This document shows, in pieces, positions 10,678 through 20,740 of a stretch of 64,000 nucleotides of DNA (positions are counted from its first letter, which is position 1; each line of letters opens with the position of its first letter). Both the position numbers and the translations under genes were made by a program. This stretch comes from Aricia agestis. Lineage: Eukaryota > Arthropoda > Insecta > Lepidoptera > Lycaenidae. Location of the stretch: positions 5,741,501-5,805,500 of the forward strand of contig NC_056410.1 in the NCBI RefSeq assembly GCF_905147365.1, read 5' to 3'. A model generated the notes under the pieces. The model ran no database searches. It saw only the letters and a list, made by a program, of their open reading frames with translations, and had not been told where the DNA came from.

Positions 10678-10990
10678 TCACGAGTCACAGTCCCGGTCTA
10701 AACGCCTTGCTATGCTAAATTGTATCAAAAGAGTTTAAAACAAATAACTTAGTTCCGGTGTGCGACCGGTATATATGCGACGAACAATAAATAGCTGCAC
10801 AGTGCAGAGCACTCGGATGTACTAACGAGATGAGCTGCGAGGGCCCTCCAGCTCTGACGCAACTTGTTAAGTACAGATTTAATATTTGCCTGTTCCGAAC
10901 GTTTCTGTGAACGACTCTTTATTGTTTTAAAAGAATGACCTTCGTTGTAGGGTTCCATAATGTTTTTTGGGTATTTTTATTAATTAGAGA
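10678..10990. other. Unassigned intergenic DNA
   Basis: The open frame at 10749-10958 (-) shows no known motif. Nothing else seen. Confidence 0.4.
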
Positions 10991-11190
10991 CCCCCGCAAC
11001 TCCGTTGTGCCAAAATTCGTTTATATCGCGGGAATTATACATTTTTCCGAGATAAAAGAATCATGTGCTTTTCCGGAACTTACGTGAGCAAAATCGGTTC
11101 ATCGGCACGGTTTGGGCGTGAAGAGAATCAGTCAGACAGATAGACAGACAGACACACTTTCACATTTATAATATTAGTATGCTGTATGGA
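10991..11190 (-). mobile_element. Helitron-like family A, 3' end damaged
   Basis: Contains the inverse hairpin region CCCGCAACTCCGTTGTG and the GACAGACAGACACACTTTC block, ending in the 5' start A|TCCATAC on the minus strand at 11190. The CTAG end is lost. Confidence 0.72.
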
Positions 11191-11235
11191 TATGAATTTA
11201 ACCTAAATACTTCTTAAGTAAAAAAGTCCTTGTAA

Positions 11236-11504
11236 CATGGGCGTAGCCACACTGGGGCAAGCTTGCCCCACCCTGGCTCTAACCTATAAGGTGCCTAACT
11301 AAACAGATTTTTTTTCAACTAACTACAATTATAATATCCGCACAGCTCGACAAGGCTTTAAATGAACGTGGTGAAAAAAGGAACTAACGCTGCCATCATA
11401 CAAAAACGTCATTTTTGACAGTTCTCCTTTACCAGCAGCGCTCCCGCCGCTTTGGCAGGTTGTACTGCTGCCCCACCCTGAGCCCAAGCCTGGCTACGCC
11501 CATG
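11236..11504. mobile_element. hAT-like MITE with perfect 8-bp TSD
   Basis: Starts CATGGGCGTAGCCA and ends TGGCTACGCCCATG (14-bp perfect TIR, with further GGGGCA/TGCCCC symmetry inside). Flanked by CCTTGTAA at 11228-11235 and 11505-11512, identical 8-bp target duplications. 269 bp, noncoding. The 8-bp duplication and GGCGTAGCCA-type ends fit hAT elements. Confidence 0.88.
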
Positions 11505-11540
11505 CCTTGTAATTCTGATGATGATAATATAATTGATATT

Positions 11541-11602
11541 GACAGCAGATGAAATAACGACTCTGAAAAAACCTTTTCAGAGACGTTATTTCATCTGCTG
11601 TC
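11541..11602. repeat. Near-perfect 29-bp-stem hairpin
   Basis: GACAGCAGATGAAATAACG pairs with CGTTATTTCATCTGCTGTC across a few-base loop, with one mismatch in 29. Isolated, with no TSD that I can define. A hairpin of this size could give a small RNA if transcribed, but nothing else supports that. Confidence 0.7.
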
Positions 11603-11822
11603 TTTTTTAGAACGTAACCACGTTCTAGACCTGTTTGAATAAAAAAAATGGTGGTTTTATACTATCATTTAAAGAATTAAGTGCCTAAGATGCCTCTCAG
11701 CAGAATAACAAAAGGTAAAGCTGGAAACCAACTTTTTGTACGGCTACAAAAGTTCTCACTCGAAGACAATAAGAATTTAAAAGTTTAAGTGAGTCTTTTA
11801 AATCCTTTACCCTCTAACTCTA
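11603..11822. other. Unassigned intergenic DNA
   Basis: No supported feature. Confidence 0.4.
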
Positions 11823-12023
11823 CGAATAACACTAAAAGTAGAGTTAGACCTTTTTCACTTGCATCTAAACACTCAAAACATTGTTATAATCGTTTTGATC
11901 ATATTTTATGATTTCTGAAATAATAACACTAAAAGGAGAGTTAGACCTTTTTAACTTGCATCTAAACACTCAAAACATTGTTATAATCGTTTTGATCATA
12001 ATATATTATGATCTCTGAAATAA
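11823..12023. repeat. Two-copy tandem duplication, about 97-104 bp unit
   Basis: AACACTAAAAGTAGAGTTAG at 11828 recurs at 11925 with one change. Both units continue through CATCTAAACACTCAAAACAT and a TTATGAT palindromic stretch. Recent local tandem duplication. Confidence 0.85.
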
Positions 12024-13185
12024 TAATACCTTTGTTAATAGTCAGGGAGCCCTAGAACATTTATTTTTATTACAAATTTTTTGTGAGTAGCTTCATTTTG
12101 ATAAGACAAACAACTTTTTTATTTGTGAAATCTTGAAAGTGGTAGCTAACAGAGATAGAAAGGATTTCATACTTTGATTTGATGGTCCTAAAATATGGAT
12201 TGTTCTATTTGTAGGACAATGTTACTCTTAAATTAAATAACTATTAACCTACAAATATACAAAAAACCTGCTGGTTGGGGTTCCGTTTTAGGGTGCAGTA
12301 GTCAACCAAGTTTTGTTGATTACAGAAACCCAAATTTTAACACATATCGTACTTTTTTTCAATATTAGACATCGTCAAAGTCGCATAAAATTTCATTTCG
12401 TCTGTTTCATGCGCCTGCGCTGCTAAAAAGTGAAATTACATCCGCAGATGACATTTTGCCATCAGCAAAAAAATACGTTTCGATCCACGGAGAAGTGGTT
12501 GATATAAGAGTGAAAAAATGTTTAATCTGAAGAGCCAGAAATGGTTTCATAATATGCAGTAAAGGGTTAATTGGCTTTAGGCTTTACTATACTAAAATTG
12601 AGATGTAAGATAAAATCATCAAGCTTAAATATTGACAATATCCAGAGCTCTACATTTTATTCTGTTTTTATATAAGACTAACTTTTGTCGTCGAAATCCG
12701 TATAAATAAATGTTATAGTTTATAATCTTTTTCTTTCATTATATGATGAAATGTAACGTAAAAGGCCTGCATGGTTTTCGGAGCAGTAAAAGAGCTGGCA
12801 ATATTTTTCATAAAGATAGAGCGAGGCAGCTGAAATGTTTGAATATACTCGAATGAACAAAGCAATATTACGAAACTCACAAGTCGGTTTGGACTTTGTC
12901 GATTGTGTCACCGATACGACATTTAACGAGTGAACTTTGTACGGTGATGTAGTAAATAATAAATCGCGATTGTTTGAAACGCAGATCGATTTTACCTTCC
13001 TAATTCCTATATTAAATATTCAAAGACCAATGGGTCATTTGGTAGACGGTCAAGATAAGTTTTGTTAAGCTCAAAAAGAGCAGAAGCTAGAGGGTAACGC
13101 CCTCTGTAACTACTGCTTACTGATATGATATACTATTTATCAATATTCATGAAATAGATGATGGCCGATTCTCAGACCTAGTTAT
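12024..13185. other. Unassigned AT-rich intergenic DNA
   Basis: The frame at 12720-12911 (-) has no recognisable motif. No repeat ends seen. Confidence 0.4.
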
Positions 13186-13690
13186 TAAAAAGCGGCCAAG
13201 TGCGTGTCGGGCCACTCGCAATATAGGGTTTCGTAGTACTGCTAGTTTTTGAAAATATTTGTATGGTACATTTATAACGTGTTACACTGCTAACAACATC
13301 ATCTCAGTTACTTTCAAAGGAATTTGAACGAAAAGTTCCTTTATACTTCGCCGAATACATTTTTTACTTGATCGACTATTACTCAATAACTTATGAAGTC
13401 TTCTTAGCCATGATAGTTTTTCTTTTAAATTCAGCATATTTCCTACTCTCGTGAATTTTTTCACATTTCCAGAAGCAACTTTTTAGCTGGTAGAAGGGGG
13501 GGACACTGGACTGTAACGATTTTTTCCACTTTAAAACTTAATATTTCACAAATGGATCCCTAAATCGGAAAATGATCTATGAATACTCATAATATTTTTA
13601 AAAAAACCTATCCAACGACACGCCACACGGTGGGGTGGATGCAAAAAAAAATCATCTCCGCTTGACGTGTAGGGCAGGTACCATTGATGG
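13186..13690 (-). repeat. Interspersed repeat (GGCCAAGTGCGTGTCGGGCC block)
   Basis: Begins with GCGGCCAAGTGCGTGTCGGG and continues through CTATTACTCAATAACTTATG and ACCTATCCAACGACACGCCA. These blocks resemble a family I know to be very common in moths and butterflies; related pieces occur at 14,757-14,830, 45,068-45,540 and 60,975-61,435. Frames inside are incidental. Confidence 0.5.
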
Positions 13691-13847
13691 AATTGGGCAA
13701 CAAACAGAATCCAAGTTTATTTACTACACAAGAAATGGGAAAAAACGATACTCCGATTCCGCGATCATAATAATATAATATTATTATTATAAATCTCCGA
13801 TTTTGATACGACATTAATGCAACTTCAATGATTTCTTGTTTCGTGTA

Positions 13848-14386
13848 CAGGATGTAACAAAACAAAGTAATAATACTTTAGGGTGTGTACTATGTCACTG
13901 TATATTTACAGTTCACTGTGAAAGAAGCAGTGCTGAAACAGCAATTTTTTCGTGATTTTACAATTTTTTTTTTATGAAACGAGCAAACGGGTCACCTGAT
14001 AGAAAGCAACTTCCGTCGCCCATGGACACACGCAACATCAGAAGAGCTGCAGGTGCGTTGCCGGCCTTTTAAGAGGGAATAGGATTACAGGGGAGGTAAG
14101 GAAGGAAATTATAGGGAATGGAAGGGTATGGATTTGGGCCTCTGGTAAACTCACTCACTCGGCGAAACACAGCGCAAGCGCTTTTTCACGCCGGTTTTCT
14201 GTGAGCCCGTGGTATTTCTCCGGTCAAGCCGGCCCATTCGTGCCGAAGCATGGCTCTATCACGTAAAACTTTTTTTTTAGTTACTCTTACAGCGCTTAAT
14301 TTCACAGTGGACTCAATACTTACTTTAAAGCTTACATACGTACTCTAAAGTGTTCATCTTCAATCACTTTGTTTTTGTACACCCTG
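13848..14386. mobile_element. Mariner-like foldback MITE split by a SINE
   Basis: Left end TA-CAGGATGTAACAAAACAAA, right end TTTGTTTTTGTACACCCTG-TA. The arms match the family at 3326 but are diverged. The centre is interrupted by the poly(A) SINE-like element 13,964-14,263. Confidence 0.8.
13964..14263 (-). mobile_element. Poly(A) SINE-like retroelement
   Basis: Same family as 6746-7080, with poly(T) at its left end on the plus strand and AGCCATGCTTCGGCACGAAT at its 5' end (minus). Inserted into a foldback MITE, so it is younger than that MITE. Confidence 0.8.
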
Positions 14387-14728
14387 TAACCTGTGTAATA
14401 TAGCACTATAGCTGTAGTGTTCGGCGGAGTCATTTGTAGCTGTTCGTCTTGATCACGGCATGGCACGCGAGCTGCACTTTGCATGCTAATGGCCGCATTA
14501 AACACACCTCAAGCCGCCGTAAATCAAATTTAAGCCACGAAATATACCGGTGCGTTTATTAAACGTAATTTAAATTATAATCATTATGATTTATACGACT
14601 ATAATTTACAGAGACAATATCATATTATTCAACATTTAAAATATTAGCAAAGATTGGACACGGTATTTTTAGTTACACCTTGTACTATAACATGTATTCT
14701 GTGGTTACATTTTAAACTTTAGTGTCTA
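14387..14728. other. Unassigned intergenic DNA
   Basis: No supported gene. Slightly GC-richer around 14,420-14,530. Confidence 0.4.
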
Positions 14729-14830
14729 AGCACACTAGGCCGAAGTTACGCGGCGGTCGCCCGCAAATTTTTGGCCTATTTTTGCTCTATAATAGTACGG
14801 AACACTCCGTGCGCGAGACTCATGATTTCA
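14729..14830. repeat. Solo TIR end plus repeat fragment
   Basis: AAGCACACTAGGCCGAAGTT is one terminus of the 6134-6296 family without its partner. It is followed directly by TTTTTGGCCTATTTTTGCTC, part of the common block also present at 45,068-45,540. This looks like a deletion or recombination join. Confidence 0.6.
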
Positions 14831-15452
14831 TAAGATAGCCAATGTTATAATACTTCTAAAATCTGTGGTTGTAACTTGTAATATATGTTGATGTGTATAG
14901 TATATCTCCATAATATCAAAACATTCGCTTTTGCTACTGGCAAAAACTTCATCTGTTCCTTTTATACTTCTACATCTTTTCGTAAAAAGGTAGCTTGTGT
15001 AAGCTATAACTAGTATAAGCTAGCCGGTGACGTAACTCGACCCTCTCGAGGGTGAGGGATCAATGTCAATATCAAACACTTTATGCACGAGCCCTGCACA
15101 CGCCCTGCCGCATATATTAACATCACGTCCCTGAATTTTATCTCGCTACACTGAAAATTCATTTGAATTACCTTGCCATAAATATTTTATACGTAATTGG
15201 TAGTGTTTTACTATCTGAATAATTTAAAACATAATGTAGTTTCATAACCTATTGATTGCATAAATATTATTGTTGGTTCTTGATAAAAAAAAACCCTCAT
15301 TAACGGATAAAAAAATATGTAGCTCTTATTTTCTCTCCACCTATTACGAAGATGTAAAAGAAAATTAGAAAATAAAAATATATATTACTTACATTGTTAA
15401 TTTCAAGCGATCTGTTATAATGAACGTAAAAGATGGCAGATTTTTAAACACT
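14831..15452. other. Unassigned AT-rich intergenic DNA
   Basis: No supported feature. Confidence 0.4.
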
Positions 15453-15738
15453 TTATTTTTATGAAATAAGGGGGCAAACGAGCAAACGGGTCACCTGATG
15501 GAAAGCAACTTCCGTCACCCATGGACACTCGCACCATCAGAAGAGCTGCAGGCCTTTTAAGAGGAAATATGGTAATAGGGTAGGAAAGGGATAGGGGAGG
15601 GTAGGGAAGGAATAGGAGAGGGTAGGAAACGGAAAAGGGTAGGGGATTGGGCCTTCCGTAAACGCACTCACTCAGCAAAACACAGCGCAAGCGCTGTTTC
15701 ACGCCGGTTTTCTGTGAGCCCGTGGTATTTCCCCGGTT
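15453..15738 (-). mobile_element. Poly(A) SINE-like element, 3' part (split by LINE)
   Basis: Carries the family 3' half (GTTTGCCCCCTTATTTCAT on minus). It stops at GGTATTTCCCCGGTT, where the LINE fragment enters. The rest of the element resumes at 17,897. Confidence 0.85.
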
Positions 15739-16184
15739 TTTTTTTAATTCCACCCCCATAACATTATTAGGGCTTGTTATTATTCTTTTATTTCTTTTTT
15801 CTTTTCCTTCTATTTCTTTTCTTTTTATTTCTTTTAGTCTTTTTTACTGATTTCTTACATAGCTATTACATTAAAATATCATTTCGTGATTCTTGTCACT
15901 CTTATACAATTTCCTTTTTCTTTTCGATTTTTCTTATTATGTAAAATTATCCTTCATACAATATGGTTCCAATAATCAGTTTCTTACAATTTTCCATATG
16001 TTCCGTTTAATAAATTTCTGATTAATAAAATTCCAATGTGATAAGCACAAATTGTAAATAAAAATTACCAAAAATAAAATTTCAATCCACATTTTTCAAT
16101 ATTATACAGCAACAATGTCAAAGATAAAACTACGGCACAAATGTAAAACTATCCTAATATCACAGCTAACCATTAAACTAGAAC

Positions 16185-17108
16185 CTAACTATTATCACAC
16201 AGAATATCACTGTTTTTCTTACATACTGCACCCACAATCTTCCTGCAAAAAGCCAGGAATATGTCCCGCTTTTTTCCCCCCAGGTTGGATGGCAGATTCT
16301 CACCCGTCATCGATGTGCCCAATTTCTGTTCAATATCATATCTATTGCTAGCAAAAATTGGGCAGTCGAGTAACAGGTGAGGAACCGTCTCCTCAACTCC
16401 TGGCTGACACAGGCACGACGGATCCTCCTTCAACTTGAATCTGTGCAAGTAGAAGGCGAATCCGCCGTGTCCAGTCAGAATCTGTGTGGTGTAGTGTGTG
16501 ATGTCTATCTTTTTGACTATTTTGTACGCAGCAGCAGCGCTTGGAAAGAAGAGCTTCGTGACTCCGGCCGTCCCTCCCACTTCGTATCTCCTGTCCCATT
16601 CCTCAATCGTATCCTCTCTTAAGATACGCTTGACGAATGAAACAGGACACAGATCGTAGTCGGGTTTCCTCCTCAATCCCAGCGCGGCCTTCTTGGCAAA
16701 TTCGTCAACTCTCTCATTCCCTCTCAACCCTGCGTGCGCCTTGATCCAAAACAAGGAGACCTCCCGCCTCTGCGATGCAGCTTTTCGGAGGGCCGTCCTT
16801 GTTTGCACTGCCAGGGGATGAGGGGAACTAAGAGTGACAGCCTGGAGAGCCAATCTGGAATCGCTGAGGATTCCGACCTTCGCCAGTCCACTCTTGCAGG
16901 CTATAGTTACTGCTCTTCGGAGCGCTAGAAGTTCGGCTTGGTAGACGGTGCAATACGGCGGCAATGCAAGCTTGACGGCCTTTGTCTCGGCCTCACCCTT
17001 CCATACGGAGAGTGCGGCTCCAACTCGACCCTCAATCTTGCTGCCATCCGTATATATCCTATGGACGTGGCTGTTAACCACGTCTGCATATGAGTCCTCA
17101 TCTACCAA
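16185..17108 (-). pseudogene. LINE ORF2 C-terminus: RNase H and CCHC-like finger
   Basis: A 307-codon open frame (the in-frame Met is not a real start). RNase H domain, roughly residues 15-145, with the DEDD catalytic set visible: D21 in YTDGSK, E59 in YQAELLALRRA, D83 in LSDSRLALQA and D135 in GNERVDEFA. Near residues 232-249 lies C-x-C-x9-H-x4-C (CLC...HLLLDC), the gag-like finger typical after RNase H in R1/I-group elements. In the parent, RNase H would remove the RNA strand during target-primed reverse transcription. The frame is intact here, so it is fairly young, but the copy is 5'-truncated and nonfunctional. R1-like is the best guess; a Jockey or I relative is possible. Confidence 0.88.
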
Positions 17109-17437
17109 CCCGAACCTCAGCTCTACCTACTCTGCCGGATGTGGGTCCTCATTCGCAGGAGCCATTCGCTCCACCTCCCTGTCTCTTAGTGCCGGGTGTG
17201 GTTCTCCCTTCTTGGCCTCATAAAGCCTCGATGCTTCGAGTATTCTGAGATCAAGAGGGAGTATCCCAACTCGACCCTCAATCTTGCTGCCATCCGTATA
17301 TATCCTATGGACGTGGCTGTTAACCACGTCTGCATATGAGTCCTCATCTACCAACCCGAACCTCAGCTCTACCTGCTCTGCCGGATGTGGGTCCTCAATC
17401 GCAGGAGCCATTCGCTTCACCTCCCTGTGACCAGGGA
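17022..17437 (-). repeat. Internal 246-bp direct duplication in the LINE
   Basis: About 170 bp at 17,022-17,190 recurs at 17,268-17,437 (start AACTCGACCCTCAATCTTGC, offset 246). Both copies encode the YTDGSKIEGRVG start of RNase H and a DEDSYADVVNSHVHRIYT stretch. The first has a TAG stop where the second has CAG. The duplication breaks the reading frame near 17,430. Confidence 0.9.
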
Positions 17438-17896
17438 GACAGTTCGATATGCTCTGCAGATCTTCTGGGCAAAACCCCGTTGGACGGAGTTGAGCCTTTT
17501 TTGGACCCCCATCTTTTCCACGGTGGGTGCCCACGCTGCTGATGCATACATACGTTCTATGACCGCAGTATAAATAATCCTAACTATTTGGGGGTTAAGC
17601 CCCCAACTTACTTGAACGGCTTTGGCTCGCTGCTTGTATCTTGCGATAGCTTTTTGGCATACGTTGCCGACATGTTCATTGAATGTTAGTCCGCTGTCGA
17701 TGGTAAGCCCTAAAACCTTAATCGAATTAAAATATTTAATATCCACACCCCCCATCGTGAAGGTGTATCAAATTTCAGCTTCCTGGTGGAGATCATAGCG
17801 CATGTTTTGTGTGGTGCAAAATTAAGCTTATTTGCCATACCCCATTCTTTTATTTTGTCCAACACCCTATTGGCTTTCTGCGCTATCTCTAAAGCT
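17417..17896 (-). pseudogene. LINE reverse transcriptase C-terminal remnant
   Basis: Two overlapping frames carry the end of the RT domain. ANRVLDKIKEWGMANKLNF followed by PHKTC is the conserved W-x-n-KLxF-x-KT region. In the next frame KVLGLTIDSGLTFNEHV matches the LGL.ID stretch and LNSVQRGFAQKICRAYRTVS the connector. A one-base deletion near 17,757 separates them. The catalytic FADD region is not present because of 5' truncation. Confidence 0.85.
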
Positions 17897-17948
17897 GGTA
17901 TTTCCCCGGTTGAGCCAGCCCATTCGTGGCGAAGCATGGCTCTCCCAC
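17897..17948 (-). mobile_element. Poly(A) SINE-like element, 5' part
   Basis: Contains the family 5' end (GAGCCATGCTTCGCCACGAA on minus) and starts with the second copy of the LINE target duplication. Together with 15,453-15,738 it makes one full-length element. Confidence 0.85.
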
Positions 17949-18769
17949 TTGTACATAGGTTTCAAAATATTTTAACAACTCTCAAGATTGTGTTATAAAA
18001 GCCATCGGTGTTAATTGTTTGTTCAGAGAAAAGGTAAATTTATCTAAGGTTCCAGCTTCTAAGCTATATTAATATAATAATAACATCAAGATGCAGAAAA
18101 TATGACTTCTTATGTTTATTATATAGGAGTGTGATATTTTAGAAATTCAATTATCTTGCAGGAACCGAACACTTGACTGCAATAAAATCTGTTTTTTTCC
18201 ATCCTTTCACAAGATCTATAGAAACCAAAAAAGTTCAAGTTTGAAGTGTGAAGTTTAAGTGAGAAAATCATAAATGCAGACATCAATATCTACTTTTATA
18301 TACTTGGTTATAGATGGTACACAAATAATAAACAGGTAAAGCAATTACTGATAAAATAATTACATAATATAAATACGTACGTCAGAAAATGTATCCAATT
18401 CGTCAATAAATGCAAAATGTATTTCGTCACAGCACAATAAATGGGCAGAATAAAAACCGAATACAGTGAAGTCACGTAAACCACGAGCGCTCACATTTTT
18501 GGTCTTTACGTCCGAGAAGTTTTGATGGGTCGTTAAAGTTGGCCATCGGAGACCTGGGTTAAACGAACTCACCCATTTAAGGTAAGCTACATTATTTATT
18601 TATGGTGTCGTCGACTAAACAGACCTCTGGGCGAAGGTCCTTCGAAGGTTCATATTTTATTACGTTATAAATTATTGTGCAAAACCTTCACTTACAACTT
18701 CACTAAACATAATTTTCTTTATCTGGTTATTGATTATGTGAGAAGATCTTGTTTTTTGCTTTTATATCC
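17949..18769. other. Unassigned intergenic DNA
   Basis: The 70-codon frame at 18,360-18,572 (-) has no recognised domain and no splice context I trust. Confidence 0.35.
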
Positions 18770-19100
18770 CACAGACATAGATCAAGATAGATACCGCATG
18801 TCCCTCCATTTGTATGAAAACGAGCGTGCCACTTTTTTCCTACCTACTGTGGCGTATCGATGATAAGAAAGTGAAACGAGTCCATTATCTAGGCCAACGT
18901 TTTTATTCGAATTTCGACAGCTCAATACGGTACAATTATTAGGCATTTTTAAAATACCGATTGACGTCCGATTCCGAAAGGTGGAGCGCAAACTAAAGAA
19001 CAGACTTTCGAAAGACGAGCATTGCTCGTCGTTTGGGAACGCGATAATTATGGCACTCGAATACATACACATGCGGTATCTACCTTGATCTATGTCTGTG
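18770..19100 (-). mobile_element. P-superfamily-like relic encoding a THAP domain
   Basis: Inverted ends CACAGACATAGATCAAGATA (18,770) and CTTGATCTATGTCTGTG (to 19,100) extend to about 30 bp. The flanks TTATATCC and GTATATAT match at 5 of 8, a decayed duplication at best. The interior encodes the start of a THAP protein on the minus strand. The ends match the MITEs at 10,350 and 63,230. It looks like a transposon deleted internally after the first coding block. Confidence 0.78.
18782..18946 (-). pseudogene. THAP zinc-finger N-terminus (P-type transposase remnant)
   Basis: ATG at 18,946 in good context (AAAATGCC) starts MPNNCTVLSCRNSNKNVG, the classic THAP opening with C-x4-C near residues 5 and 10, and continues to VSLSYHR, the position of the conserved F/Y-H-R/K-F-P stretch. 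THAP domains bind transposon ends in P elements and their domesticated relatives. The second half of the zinc finger and all of the catalytic region are missing, because the frame runs straight into the right terminal repeat and stops. The longer frame upstream of this Met reads through the other terminal repeat and is not a real N-terminus. Confidence 0.72.
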
Positions 19101-19108
19101 GTATATAT

Positions 19109-19657
19109 AATACTTAACAAAATCGGCTTAAACGCCTTCAGGTGGGGAACAAAAGACTATCGTACTTAAAATATTAGTATAAAATGAATATTTATTTTAC
19201 TAAATGAATACTACATAATATTAAAGCAATTACTTACGTCGGCATTAATTACACGTGACACGACACAGTAGTGCTTCATCAGCGCACAATTGCCTTAAAA
19301 TATTCATCGCCTGTCTCCATATTCAACAGACTGACAGACGTTTCTCGGCTCGCTCTGCAACAATTAACTAAACCTATTTCTGTAAATAACACACTGCACT
19401 AATGCTATTCTCAGTTAAGATGCAAAGTGACTTTGTGTTCTCTTTGTAATTAGACTGTGAAGAAAGGCTAGATAAAAAACTAGGCCTTTACATCCGTTAT
19501 GGATGATTTATACGGTATTTTTCAGAGCGAAGTAACCACTCTTCAAATACTTTAGGGCCTGGGACAAGATTTTTAAATGTCCGTATGGTTGCCCAAGCGC
19601 ATACGGCATTCTCGCATCATAGTCGGCCTAGTCCAGAGGAAAGAACTAGTCAATACG
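19109..19657. other. Unassigned intergenic DNA
   Basis: No supported gene or repeat ends. Confidence 0.4.
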
Positions 19658-20001
19658 TTTTTTTTTTTTTTAATGAAACAAGGGGGCAAACGAGCAAACA
19701 GGTCACCTGATGGAAAGCAACTTCCGTCGCCCATGGACACTCGTAGCATCAGAAGAGCTGCAAGTGCGTTGCCGGCCTTTTAAGAGGGAATAGGGTAATA
19801 GGGGAGTGTAGGGAAGGGAAGGGAAGGGAATAGTTGAGGGTAGGGAAGGGAATAGGGTAGGGGTTAGGGGATTGGGCCTCCGGTAAACTCACTCACTCGG
19901 CGAAACACAGCGCAAGCGCTGTTTCACGCCGGTTTTCTGTGAGAACGTGGTATTTCTCCGGTCGAGCCGGCCCATTCGTGCCGAAGCATGGCTCTCCCAC
20001 G
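19658..20001 (-). mobile_element. Poly(A) SINE-like retroelement
   Basis: Full-length copy very close to 6746-7080, including the GGGAAGGGAAGGGAAGGGAA tract and TTTTCTGTGAGAACGTGG. The similarity of these two copies suggests recent activity of this subfamily. Confidence 0.85.
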
Positions 20002-20141
20002 TATAATTTGCTCATAATATATCAAAAATCTTACAATTGCGCTGAAAGATGTCCTACTAAATTTTCATACGTCGCAGACAAGTTCAGTACAATACAATAA
20101 CAGCATACAGAAACGTTTTCCGATTGCCTAAACAAGCTTAC

Positions 20142-20237
20142 CGACCTGAAAAGCGCTTTCAAATGTTTATTTCGTTTGAGTCTTTGTTGGAGCGCGGCGG
20201 AGTTTTGTTTGCGGTCACCTGAATTGTCCTCAGCCAT
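20142..20237 (-). CDS. Candidate first coding exon, unknown gene
   Basis: On the minus strand, ATG at 20,237 in good context (AGAATGG) opens exactly 32 codons and ends in TCG|GTAAGC, a good 5' splice site in phase 0. The peptide is basic, lysine/arginine-rich and mostly hydrophilic (MAEDNSGDRKQ... then LQQRLKRNKHLKALFRS) and looks more protein-like than the surrounding frames. An alternative donor, CAG|GTCGGT, lies a few bases earlier. The next exon would lie to the left (lower coordinates); I cannot identify one. Immediate flanks are free of recognised repeats. I do not recognise the family. This is my best candidate for a host coding exon, but it is unproven. Confidence 0.35.
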
Positions 20238-20384
20238 TCTAAACTGATATCTTCTCTATGTGCCGTCATATTTAAAAAAAAGTGTGGCAATCGGGGACTG
20301 CCGCGGTGAAACTATTGCATAGCATTTTTATTAACTTATGCAATTATAATAATTCGCACGCAAGCACCGTGCCAAAGTCTGCCG

Positions 20385-20530
20385 AACTGAAACATTAGAC
20401 GATGCACAGCAACACCGCACCGACCGGCGCAGCGGTGGAGTGGAAGTTGTTAGGTTTATTTTCGTTATAGATTTCTTGATTCTGTCGGCGCGCTCAAAGT
20501 CCGCGATATAAGCTATGCAATAACTTAAAA
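20385..20530 (+). repeat. Interspersed repeat (second copy of 2325-2482)
   Basis: Carries TTAGACGATGCACAGC, GCACCGACCGGCGC, TGTTAGGTTTATTTTCGT and GATATAAGCTATGCAATAAC, inverted relative to the first copy. Diverged. Confidence 0.6.
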
Positions 20531-20740
20531 AAAATAAACAAATATAAAAAATAAAAAAATAAAGCTCACTACTCGCGGTGTATGCAAAATCTACCCGCAA
20601 AGCCAAACATGACTAAAATGTACTATAATGGCAGTTCGCTCTACGTATAAAAGTATAGAGCAATATATCTTATAATCACTACATATTGTAAAACAAAATT
20701 GCTTTTTTTCCCTCATTTCCCTTTGATTTCTAAATATAAT

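Larger units (their letters stand above)
15739..17896 (-). mobile_element. 5'-truncated R1/I-group LINE inserted in SINE
   Basis: A poly(T) run at 15,737-15,745 (poly(A) on the minus strand) marks the 3' end. Truncated RT coding begins at 17,896. The insertion is flanked by GGTATTTCCCCGGTT at 15,724-15,738 and 17,897-17,911, an exact 15-bp target duplication. Host sequence on both sides is one SINE-like element. The coding remains run in several frames because of a one-base frameshift near 17,757, an internal duplication and a stop at 17,127-17,129. The 3' UTR is unusually pyrimidine-rich (plus strand, 15,780-15,930). Retrotransposition by this copy is not possible: no endonuclease or RT core is left. 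Confidence 0.92.

Noticed and set aside
11541..11602. P-element terminus, because of GATGAAATAAC within a hairpin
   Set aside because: Resembles the Drosophila P end only over about 11 bases and has no 8-bp TSD; treated as a coincidental hairpin.
13282..13464. 60-codon basic ORF on the minus strand
   Set aside because: Falls inside an interspersed repeat (13,186-13,690) and has no recognisable domain.
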